In this document: positions 1 through 5,349 of the stretch, in pieces
Layout: every line of letters begins with the position of its first letter
Position numbering within the stretch: the first letter of the stretch is position 1
Assembly (NCBI GenBank): GCA_910586545.1
Contig: CAJUIQ010000039.1
Span: 7,516-13,021 of the forward strand
Reading direction: 5' to 3'
Length of the DNA stretch: 5,506 nt
From: an uncultured Eubacteriales bacterium
Lineage (GTDB): Bacteria > Bacillota > Clostridia > Oscillospirales > CAG-272
Made by a program: the position numbers and the translations under genes
The notes under the pieces: generated by a model
What the model saw: only the letters and a program-made list of their open reading frames with translations
What the model was told of the DNA's origin: nothing
The model's database searches: none

Positions 1-2
1 TT

Positions 3-74
3 GCAAAAAAAGACGACGTTATTGAAATGGAAGGTAAGGTACTTGAGTCGACTAATACTACCAGCGAGGAATAA
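3..74 (+). CDS. C-terminal fragment of an unidentified gene; tail resembles the IF-1 N-terminus
   Basis: The frame starting at base 3 is open from the window edge and encodes 23 residues, AKKDDVIEMEGKVLES followed by TNTTSEE. It ends in tandem stops (TAA TAA, 72-77), directly followed by a terminator, which is how a real gene end looks. The first 16 residues closely match the start of translation initiation factor IF-1 as I recall it (MAKxDVIEMEGxVLE). However, the codon before the alanine ends in TT and so cannot be ATG, and the S1-fold body of IF-1 is absent. It may be the tail of a longer unknown protein, a decayed infA copy, or a chance match. The gene cannot be named without upstream sequence. 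Confidence 0.45.
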   Translation, partial: AKKDDVIEMEGKVLESTNTTSEE

Positions 75-81
75 TAAAGAA

Positions 82-114
82 AAAGAAAGCCACCGAATTT
101 TGGTGGCTTTCTTT
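82..114. terminator. Bidirectional intrinsic terminator
   Basis: A perfect 13-bp stem pairs 82-94 (AAAGAAAGCCACC) with 102-114 (GGTGGCTTTCTTT) around a 7-base loop. Read on the minus strand, the GC-rich stem is followed by a long U-rich run, so it should stop transcripts of the MATE gene, whose stop codon lies 7 bases away. Read on the plus strand, the U-tract is the TTTCTTT of the right arm, so it can also end the gene entering from the left. Confidence 0.85.
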
Positions 115-121
115 ATGTATT

Positions 122-1453
122 TTACATATATTTATATTTTTTTCGTTTTGCGAAAAGAAAAATAGTAGATATGATACAAGCAAAAACTTCTGCTGCAGAG
201 ATAGCCCACCAAATGCCGTCTACCCCAAAGAATACCGGCAGTATGAGTACCGCAGCCGCTTGAAATATTAGAGTACGCAAAAATGAGATTGCTGCGGAGA
301 CAGCGCCGTTGTTCAAAGCGGTAAAGAAGGACGAGGAAAAAATATTGAATCCTGCCAACAAAAAGGATAGGGAAAACACGCGAAAAGCATGCTTTGTCAG
401 CTGATATAGTTCTAAATCATACCCTACAAACAGTCTTGCCAGAGGGGCGGCAAGAACAACTGCCAGTACAGAAAGCGTAACGCCGGCAATGCCCATCAAA
501 CTTATACTTTTTCCAAGCATATTTTTTAGTTCAGAGTGGTTGCCGGCGCCAAAGTGATAACTGATAATCGGCGCGCTTCCGATTGCATATCCAATAAAAA
601 TGGCGATAAAAATAAATTGTACATACATAAGTACACCATATGCGGAAACGCCGTTCTCTCCTGCAAAATGCAGCAGTTGGAAATTGTACAGCATGCTAAC
701 GAAAGAAGCGGAGATATTGCTCATCAATTCGGAAGACCCATTGGTACATGCCTTTAAAATTGGCCGCCAGACAAGCTTTGTTTTGGTCAGACGCAAGAGA
801 CTGGTATTTGGACGTAAAAAATATATAAGCGGAAACAATCCACCAACGCATTGGCTGATCCCAGTAGCGACGGCTGCTCCGACAACGCCCCACCCAAACC
901 CGGCGATAAACAGTGCATCCAGAGCCATATTGGTAACGCCCGCCGCTATCGTTGCTGCAAGGCCAAGCTTAGGCTTCTGTGCTGCGATCAGAAAACTTTG
1001 AAATACGTTTTGCAGCATAAATGCAGGGGTAAAACCGGTTACAATTCTACCGTATAGGATACAGTGACTTATCATTCCATCCGTTGCTCCAAGAAAATGT
1101 GCTACGGGGCGCATAAAAGTCATACCAACAACAGCCAATACAACGCCTAAAAGCAGTGTGAAAAGCACCATAATGGAGAAATAGCGGTTTGCTCGTTCCC
1201 TATTCTGCTCACCCAGCACTTTAGATACAAGAGCGGTTCCTCCTGTTCCAATCATGAAGCCCATACCGCCCAAAATCATAATAAACGGCATAACCAGATT
1301 GATAGACGCAAAAGGTGTTTTCCCAACAAAATTGGATACAAACAATCCGTCTACCACACCGTAAATAGATGTAAATACCATCATTACAATAGATGGGAAT
1401 ACAAACCGCAGCAGTTTTTTATATGTAAAGTGATCTGATAATCGTATGCTCAT
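122..1453 (-). CDS. MATE family multidrug efflux transporter (MepA-like)
   Basis: This 443-residue inner-membrane protein has the usual length of the MATE family, whose members export cationic drugs and dyes in exchange for Na+ or H+. About twelve hydrophobic segments fill residues 15-435. The first helix region carries SIYGVVDGLFVSNFVG (29-44), typical of MATE N-termini. The second half-repeat starts near residue 240, with a conserved-looking turn GYAIGSAPIISYHFGAG (288-304). The C-terminus is short and basic (AKRKKYKYM). I chose the ATG at 1453 because AGGAGG lies 6 bases upstream. A further upstream in-frame start would add 60 charged, non-MATE residues lying inside marR. The start overlaps the marR stop as ATGA, which implies translational coupling. 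The regulator-then-pump order resembles S. aureus mepR-mepA. The substrate cannot be read from the sequence. Confidence 0.93.
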   Translation of the reverse strand: MSIRLSDHFTYKKLLRFVFPSIVMMVFTSIYGVVDGLFVSNFVGKTPFASINLVMPFIMILGGMGFMIGTGGTALVSKVLGEQNRERANRYFSIMVLFTLLLGVVLAVVGMTFMRPVAHFLGATDGMISHCILYGRIVTGFTPAFMLQNVFQSFLIAAQKPKLGLAATIAAGVTNMALDALFIAGFGWGVVGAAVATGISQCVGGLFPLIYFLRPNTSLLRLTKTKLVWRPILKACTNGSSELMSNISASFVSMLYNFQLLHFAGENGVSAYGVLMYVQFIFIAIFIGYAIGSAPIISYHFGAGNHSELKNMLGKSISLMGIAGVTLSVLAVVLAAPLARLFVGYDLELYQLTKHAFRVFSLSFLLAGFNIFSSSFFTALNNGAVSAAISFLRTLIFQAAAVLILPVFFGVDGIWWAISAAEVFACIISTIFLFAKRKKYKYM

Positions 1454-1890
1454 TTGGCACCTCCTATTTCCTTTGTTTTGTCTTTCAATATTTCTGTATA
1501 CTTTCGGAAAAGAGACAGAAACATTGCGCGCTCCTGCTCGGAAAGTGCAAGAAGGGCGCTTTGTTCGGCCAGCATAACGGCATCTACTGTTTTTCTTGCA
1601 AGGCAAATTCCTTTTTCGGTGAGCATAACACATTTACTGCGCCGATCCTGACCATAGGAAAGTATGATATATCCTTCTGCCTCTAGGCTTTTCAATGCAG
1701 AATTCACGGTTTGTTTTGGCTCATGCAATATTTCACAAATTTCTGTTTGTGTTATGCTGTTTTGCTCTTCACGCAGCGTATACAAAATCCAAAAGGTGCA
1801 TGCGGATAACCCAAGTCTTTTATAAAGCGCACGATAGATGCTGTCATTTTCTTTGATTAAATCGTTATATGCGGGCAGTGGATTATTCAT
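1450..1890 (-). CDS. MarR family transcriptional regulator (likely repressor of the efflux operon)
   Basis: This 146-residue protein is the usual MarR size: a dimeric winged-helix DNA-binding protein, often released from DNA by small phenolic or cationic ligands. A helical dimer-forming N-terminus (1-40) is followed by the helix-turn-helix (about 47-75, with recognition helix KQTVNSALKSLEAEGYI at 59-75). The wing follows at 78-94 and includes the family hallmark DRRSK (82-86) and LTEKG (90-94). A long C-terminal helix (97-140) completes the dimer interface. The ATG at 1890 is preceded by AAGG about 10 bases upstream. The stop overlaps the MATE start by 4 bases (ATGA). The promoter just upstream carries two palindromes fitting a MarR dimer, so autorepression is likely; this is inferred. 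The effector is unknown. Confidence 0.92.
   Translation of the reverse strand: MNNPLPAYNDLIKENDSIYRALYKRLGLSACTFWILYTLREEQNSITQTEICEILHEPKQTVNSALKSLEAEGYIILSYGQDRRSKCVMLTEKGICLARKTVDAVMLAEQSALLALSEQERAMFLSLFRKYTEILKDKTKEIGGAK
1460..1465 (-). promoter_or_regulatory. Ribosome binding site of the MATE gene
   Basis: A perfect AGGAGG lies 6 bases before the ATG at 1453, inside the end of marR. It fixes the transporter start and excludes the longer upstream reading. Together with the ATGA overlap it allows both re-initiation and independent initiation. Confidence 0.85.
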
Positions 1891-1917
1891 ATCATTTTTT
1901 CCTTAAAAGAAAAATAA

Positions 1918-1929
1918 TCCGAAGTCGGA
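1918..1929. promoter_or_regulatory. Probable MarR operator 1 (at the transcription start)
   Basis: The palindrome TCCGAAGTCGGA (5-2-5) covers roughly +1 to +12 of the marR transcript. It matches operator 2 at 11 of 12 bases when that site is read on the opposite strand. With flanking bases included, the two sites form a 14-base inverted repeat with one mismatch. Binding by the adjacent MarR protein is inferred. Confidence 0.75.
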
Positions 1930-1936
1930 CCTTTTT

Positions 1937-1965
1937 AGTATAGTCCGATTTCGGATATTTGTCAA
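1937..1965 (-). promoter_or_regulatory. Promoter of the marR-MATE operon
   Basis: On the minus strand, TTGACA (1965-1960) and TATACT (1942-1937) are separated by exactly 17 bases. The -35 is a perfect sigma-A match and the -10 differs from TATAAT at one position. Transcription should start near 1930, giving a leader of about 40 bases to the marR ATG. Such a strong core promoter placed under two palindromes suggests a system held off by a repressor. Confidence 0.85.
1944..1955. promoter_or_regulatory. Probable MarR operator 2 (within the -35/-10 spacer)
   Basis: The palindrome TCCGATTTCGGA (5-2-5) lies entirely between the -10 and -35 hexamers. Its centre is 26 bp from that of operator 1. A dimer bound here would directly block RNA polymerase. 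The same TCCGA-NN-TCGGA core in both sites argues for one shared DNA-binding protein. Confidence 0.75.
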
Positions 1966-1982
1966 TCTGAATAGAAGATAAG

Positions 1983-2588
1983 TTACAAATTGTTTAAATG
2001 CAGTCCTGAAAGTGTTTCTGCATGCAGATACGCGTCTTTTGTAATGGAGCACACGCCAACCGCTACGCTTTGCCCTTTTGTCATAAGCGGTTCATCAGAA
2101 AAACCTTCAAAGGTCATGCCGGATTTTTCCATAACTTTTCTTGAGGGGGTATTGCCTTCCATGAATCGGGATTCTACCCGATTTAGGTTGAGCACGTCAA
2201 AGGCGAATTGAATAACTCTTTGCAGTGCCTCCGAAGCAAGTCCTTGGCCCCAATAGTTTCTATTAAGTACATATCCTACTTCACCCAGACCATTTTTGCA
2301 ATCAATTCGAGTAAATCCACAGGTCCCGATCATTTTATTTTCTGTGCGGAGAACCAATGCCCAATCAAAAAATTCTCCCGCTTTGTAACGGCTGGAAACA
2401 TAGGTAAGATACCTGCGGGTAAACGCCTCGTCAGGGTGAGGTTCCCAAGTGAGAAAACGGGTTACAGCAGGATCCTTGGCGTAAGCAAACATATCGCTGC
2501 TATCACTGCGCTGCATACGGCGCAGTATCAGTCGGTTTGTCTGCAGTACCGGCGGGTCCCGAAAAATAGATTTGAGCATATTTGCCAT
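1983..2588 (-). CDS. GNAT family N-acetyltransferase (RimJ/RimL type)
   Basis: This 201-residue cytoplasmic enzyme is predicted to transfer an acetyl group from acetyl-CoA to an amine. The N-terminal strand LQTNRLILRRM (15-25) is typical of the RimJ/RimL (Acetyltransf_3) branch. Motif A includes EVGYVL (103-108) and the acetyl-CoA pyrophosphate loop NYWGQGLASEA (111-121). Motif B is NTPSRKVMEKSGMTFEG (146-162), the usual N-x-x-S-x-x-x-x-E-K-x-G-F region with M for F. The substrate could be a ribosomal protein N-terminus, an antibiotic or another amine. I placed the start at the ATG at 2588, with GGAGA ending 5 bases upstream; the GTG at 2600 would add MEIT and overlap that site. It has a candidate promoter of its own. 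No terminator separates it from marR, so read-through into the efflux operon is possible. Confidence 0.88.
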   Translation of the reverse strand: MANMLKSIFRDPPVLQTNRLILRRMQRSDSSDMFAYAKDPAVTRFLTWEPHPDEAFTRRYLTYVSSRYKAGEFFDWALVLRTENKMIGTCGFTRIDCKNGLGEVGYVLNRNYWGQGLASEALQRVIQFAFDVLNLNRVESRFMEGNTPSRKVMEKSGMTFEGFSDEPLMTKGQSVAVGVCSITKDAYLHAETLSGLHLNNL

Positions 2589-2593
2589 GGTAA

Positions 2594-2598
2594 TCTCC
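2594..2598 (-). promoter_or_regulatory. Ribosome binding site of the GNAT gene
   Basis: GGAGA ends 5 bases before the ATG at 2588 on the minus strand. It favours that start over the in-frame GTG four codons upstream, which would overlap this site. Confidence 0.65.
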
Positions 2599-2640
2599 AC
2601 TTCATCGTATAGCGACGATATAAATAAATTTTGCTTTTAT

Positions 2641-2649
2641 AGTATAGCA
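2641..2649 (-). promoter_or_regulatory. Candidate extended -10 promoter for the GNAT gene
   Basis: On the minus strand TGC-TATACT (2649-2641) is an extended -10 element, about 53 bases before the GNAT ATG. No convincing -35 lies 16-18 bases upstream, which is tolerated by extended -10 promoters. The surrounding region is AT-rich. Confidence 0.45.
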
Positions 2650-2765
2650 TATTTTACCAGGGAAAGATAGCGGTTTTTCTGCTTATATGTTCCTGCGATT
2701 ATATTGAGATACGGAATATAAAACGTAGTGCATAGGAAATCACAATGGAAATTTTTATAATTTTA

Positions 2766-2794
2766 TTGATGTATTCATAAAAATATGATACACT
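2766..2794 (+). promoter_or_regulatory. Promoter of proC and the following genes
   Basis: TTGATG (2766-2771) and TACACT (2789-2794) are 17 bases apart. A TG one base before the -10 (TGA-TACACT) makes it an extended -10 promoter. Upstream DNA is a run of A/T tracts that could serve as an UP element. Transcription would start near 2801, giving a leader of about 45 bases. Confidence 0.65.
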
Positions 2795-2845
2795 GATATT
2801 AGACTTTTATGTAGTATTGTGTTTTTTGTGGGAAAGGAATAAAAA

Positions 2846-3661
2846 ATGGAATTTCATAAAATTGCAGTATTAGGTACGGGAAATATGGGACGGGCCATTA
2901 CCGATGGAATGCTTTCTTCCGGAATGCTGCAGCCCGGCGAATTGGTTTTGGCAGATTTGCAGACGGATCGACTACAATCTTATGAAGAGATGGGCTGTGC
3001 AGTGACTGCTGACTCCGTACATGCATGTCAGCAGGGTGACGTGTGGATCTTAGGCGTAAAGCCACAGGTTTTGCCGGCGCTGCTGGAGAATCTGCGGCCC
3101 TACTGTGCTGGGAAATTGGTGATTTCCATTGCTGCAGGCGTTTCTATAGATACGATTGAATCCGCACTGCCTATGTGTTCGGTTGTGCGGGTTATGCCTA
3201 ACACTCCGCTTATGGTTGGTAAAGGGGTCAGTGCGAGGTGTTATGGAGCGCGTGTTGACGAGGCGCAGCGTGCCTTTGCAGAAAAGATATTCTCCTGTGC
3301 AGGAAGCGTTCTTTGGTGTGGAGAAGAACTTCTCAATCCTATAACGGCGCTTACCTCTAGCTCCGTAGCATATTTTGCCCGCCTTATTGCAGATATGTGT
3401 ACATGGGCGGAGCAAAACGGATTTCAAGCATTTGACAAAGCCGCTGTTGTACAATGGGTTTGCGATACGGCTGCAGGCACTGCCGCATTGATAACGGATA
3501 GGAAAATGGATCCAGCAGATCTGGTTCGTGCGGTAGCTTCCCCAGGCGGAACGACCCAACGTGCCTTAGATGTTTTTGACGAACGGGATTTAAGCGGCCT
3601 TGTTTTAGAAGCAATGGATGCGTGTCTGCGTCGCGCTGACGAGTTGTCCGGTAACGCATAA
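2846..3661 (+). CDS. proC: Pyrroline-5-carboxylate reductase
   Basis: This 271-residue cytoplasmic enzyme catalyses the last step of proline synthesis, the NAD(P)H-dependent reduction of 1-pyrroline-5-carboxylate to L-proline. Its length is normal for the family. The N-terminal Rossmann fold carries IAVLGTGNMG (6-15). Other conserved blocks are LGVKPQ (69-74), SIAAGVSIDTIE (94-105) and VRVMPNTPLMVGKG (114-127). The C-terminal P5CR signature is AVASPGGTTQRALDVF (229-244). The block usually reading SGSGPAY is here LTSSSVAY (169-176), an unusual change near the substrate loop. AAGGA lies 7 bases before the ATG. It is the first gene of a probable three-gene operon. An imine reductase with a related substrate cannot be excluded, but proC is by far the best name. 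Confidence 0.95.
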   Translation: MEFHKIAVLGTGNMGRAITDGMLSSGMLQPGELVLADLQTDRLQSYEEMGCAVTADSVHACQQGDVWILGVKPQVLPALLENLRPYCAGKLVISIAAGVSIDTIESALPMCSVVRVMPNTPLMVGKGVSARCYGARVDEAQRAFAEKIFSCAGSVLWCGEELLNPITALTSSSVAYFARLIADMCTWAEQNGFQAFDKAAVVQWVCDTAAGTAALITDRKMDPADLVRAVASPGGTTQRALDVFDERDLSGLVLEAMDACLRRADELSGNA

Positions 3662-3678
3662 TAAAGCTGGAATGGAAA

Positions 3679-3720
3679 AGCCCTCTCTCGCATAGGATGT
3701 ACTAAAAAGGAGCGGGGGCT
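3679..3720 (+). promoter_or_regulatory. Hairpin covering the ribosome binding site of the second operon gene
   Basis: Bases 3679-3689 can pair with 3710-3720: ten pairs including one G-U, with one internal mismatch and a loop of about 20 bases. The right arm contains most of the Shine-Dalgarno AAGGAG (3707-3712) and the G-run after it. No U-tract follows, so it does not look like a terminator. It could lower or regulate translation of the membrane protein gene at 3724. This role is inferred. Confidence 0.4.
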
Positions 3721-3723
3721 ATC

Positions 3724-4239
3724 ATGACAGAAGAAAAAGATTTTGTATTTGGAGATGTGCGGAAAAAAAAGCGGTCTTATCTGGTGTATCTGCCGATTGC
3801 TGCGTTTTTGATTTGTATTGCCGCAGGAACATATATAGGGGGAGACGGCGGCGCTTTTGTTCGTTTGGAAAATCCCTTTCAAAAGGACGCCTCTTTTTTC
3901 TTTACCTGTGCGGGGATATGCTTTTTAGATATTGTACAAACATTGCTGATTGGAATGAGCGCGGGTGGTCGTATGTTCGTTCCTGCCGCAACAGGAATCG
4001 GTGCGTTGCGTGGAGCGGCGCTTGGCGCAGCCATTTCTTTTTGCACTGAAAACGCACTTCCCAGTGCGGCAGTCGGCATGACAGCTTCATTTGGTGCAGT
4101 GTCGGCGCTGCTTCTTTGTTACGGAATATTTATACATCGCATATCTTGTGAGACAGGTATTTTGTACCGTATTCTATGTTATTTTGCAGTAAGCGGAGCA
4201 GCTGCGCTGTTGCGATTGCTGCCGTATCTGTTGCTCTGA
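3724..4239 (+). CDS. Five-helix membrane protein, possibly a divergent SpoIIM relative
   Basis: This 171-residue protein begins with a charged cytoplasmic segment (MTEEKDFVFGDVRKKKR, 1-17). It then has five hydrophobic segments at about 18-40, 57-78, 82-106, 113-137 and 145-171. There is no signal peptidase site and no catalytic motif. The layout, and the RGAALGAAISF stretch (96-106) in the third segment, recall the KGF-x-x-GF-x-x-xF core of stage II sporulation protein M, which acts in forespore engulfment. The similarity is by eye and weak, so SpoIIM is only a suggestion. AAGGAG lies 11 bases before the ATG, a long spacing, inside a possible hairpin. The gene starts 62 bases after proC and ends 29 bases before the DUF624 gene, consistent with one transcript. 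Confidence 0.8.
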   Translation: MTEEKDFVFGDVRKKKRSYLVYLPIAAFLICIAAGTYIGGDGGAFVRLENPFQKDASFFFTCAGICFLDIVQTLLIGMSAGGRMFVPAATGIGALRGAALGAAISFCTENALPSAAVGMTASFGAVSALLLCYGIFIHRISCETGILYRILCYFAVSGAAALLRLLPYLLL

Positions 4240-4257
4240 AAGAAAGCCTTACAGGGA

Positions 4258-4262
4258 AAGGA
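4258..4262 (+). promoter_or_regulatory. Ribosome binding site of the DUF624-type gene
   Basis: AAGGA, within GGGAAAGGAAG, ends 6 bases before the ATG at 4269. It fixes that start instead of the in-frame ATG at 4176, which lies inside the preceding gene. Confidence 0.75.
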
Positions 4263-4268
4263 AGTCAA

Positions 4269-5306
4269 ATGGCAAAAAAGTATGAAAATATGGGCGATAA
4301 AAACGCTTATGATGAGGAACCACAAAAGAAAAAGCGCTTCACGCTGAATCCTTTTGAAAATATGTATCAAAAGGAGGGGAAGGGAGTTGGTCTTGAAGAA
4401 CTTCATGTATTGGAGAAGCCGAACCTGCGAACCTTTTTTAAGCTTTTGCGCCGCAAGCTGAATTATATTTTTTCTGTAAATATTTTGATGGTTGTAGGAA
4501 ATTTCCCGCTCCTGTTTGCGTTGTTTGCTGTGGCGTATACGCTAAATGAAGCGCTTGCCCCGAATTATCAGATTTATTCCGCCCTCCAGGGTGTGGCGTA
4601 TTTTGATAATTCGCCGCCGATTCTATCGCTGCTGGGTATATATGGACTACAGGACAGCGTATCTATTTTTACGACAGCATCCTATGTGTTCTTAGGACTC
4701 TCTGCACTGGTGCTGTTTACCTTCGGACCGGTAAATGTAGGAACGACCTATATTTTGCGTAATATTGTACGGGAAGAACCGGTATTTGTGTGGAGTGATT
4801 TTTGGTATGCTGTGAAGCGAAATATCAAACAGGGAATTTTGTTTGGCATCATTGATTTGGCGATGATTGCAATTTTGGCATTTGATATGCTTGCATATCG
4901 GATCAATATTTTAAATAGTACGCTATATTTCGGCTTGTATGTTCTCAGCTTTGGCATGATGATTATGTACTTCTTTATTCGGATGTATGCTTATCCCATG
5001 ATCGTCACCTTTGACATGAGTCTTTGGAAGATTTTCAAAAATTCCATTTTCTTTGCCGTTTTGGGAATTAAACGAAATATCATGGCGCTCCTTGGCACTG
5101 TAATTCTTTTTGTATTGGACTTTTACCTGATGGGTATTTTCTTACCTTTAGGATTGATTCTGCCATTTGTTATTTTGCTTGGCATGGCAGGGTTCATGTG
5201 TAATTATGCCTCCTTTCCTAAGATTAAACAGATTATGATAGACCCATATTACAAGGAAGTAGACGTCGCAGACAGCGAGGAAAATATAGCTGCACAGCAG
5301 AAATAG
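4269..5306 (+). CDS. DUF624 (YesL-like) polytopic membrane protein
   Basis: This 345-residue protein has a hydrophilic, lysine-rich N-terminal region (1-65) with no signal peptide. Hydrophobic segments follow at about 67-91, 134-155, 188-208, 216-238, 272-297 and 297-315, and then a charged tail (316-345). The segment GPVNVGTTYILRNIVREEP (153-171) followed by VWSDFWYAVKRNIKQG (174-189) matches the DUF624 pattern: a GP-turn, Y-x-x-R, an acidic residue, then W-x-DFW and N-x-KQ. DUF624 proteins such as Bacillus YesL are membrane proteins of unknown function, often beside carbohydrate-uptake genes; no such gene is seen here. The N-terminal extension (about 60 residues) looks longer than usual for the family. 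The start is set by AAGGA 6 bases upstream. It is the last gene of the proC group, and its stop overlaps the terminator stem. Confidence 0.85.
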   Translation: MAKKYENMGDKNAYDEEPQKKKRFTLNPFENMYQKEGKGVGLEELHVLEKPNLRTFFKLLRRKLNYIFSVNILMVVGNFPLLFALFAVAYTLNEALAPNYQIYSALQGVAYFDNSPPILSLLGIYGLQDSVSIFTTASYVFLGLSALVLFTFGPVNVGTTYILRNIVREEPVFVWSDFWYAVKRNIKQGILFGIIDLAMIAILAFDMLAYRINILNSTLYFGLYVLSFGMMIMYFFIRMYAYPMIVTFDMSLWKIFKNSIFFAVLGIKRNIMALLGTVILFVLDFYLMGIFLPLGLILPFVILLGMAGFMCNYASFPKIKQIMIDPYYKEVDVADSEENIAAQQK

Positions 5307-5347
5307 CCGAAAAAACAGGTCAACTTTGTTGACCTGTTTTTTCGGCT
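5305..5347. terminator. Perfect 19-bp intrinsic terminator, bidirectional
   Basis: The left arm 5305-5323 pairs without mismatch to the right arm 5329-5347, with loop CTTTG whose ends can also pair. The A6 and T6 tracts inside the arms supply a U-run in both reading directions, after the core CAGGTCAA/TTGACCTG. The hairpin begins inside the TAG stop of the DUF624 gene and ends 2 bases before the stop of the convergent minus-strand gene, so it can serve both. Confidence 0.9.
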
Positions 5348-5349
5348 AT

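Noticed and set aside
30..65. Resemblance of GACTAATACTA to the 3' end of 23S rRNA
   Set aside because: Only a short match; the conserved sequence around the 23S end is missing, and an open frame with tandem stops covers the region.
1454..1633. 60-codon N-terminal extension of the MATE frame starting at 1633
   Set aside because: It lies inside marR in another frame, encodes basic non-membrane sequence, and lacks a better ribosome binding site. AGGAGG 6 bases before the ATG at 1453 settles the start.
1918..1936. Palindrome TCCGAAGTCGGA followed by CCTTTTT as a plus-strand terminator
   Set aside because: The stem is only 5 bp, no plus-strand gene ends there, and the same palindrome recurs within the promoter. 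An operator explains it better.
2601..2845. Possible small RNA or riboswitch in the divergent intergenic region
   Set aside because: I found only weak short inverted repeats (such as TATGTTCC/GGAATATA) and AT-rich tracts. Two divergent promoters with short leaders account for it.
3050..3559. 169-codon open frame opposite proC
   Set aside because: It is antisense to a well-conserved proC, and its translation is rich in Arg, Cys and His with no recognisable domain. It is a shadow of the real gene.
4176..4268. Upstream start of the DUF624-type frame at 4176
   Set aside because: It overlaps the end of the preceding membrane gene by 64 bases and has no good ribosome binding site. The ATG at 4269 has AAGGA at ideal spacing.
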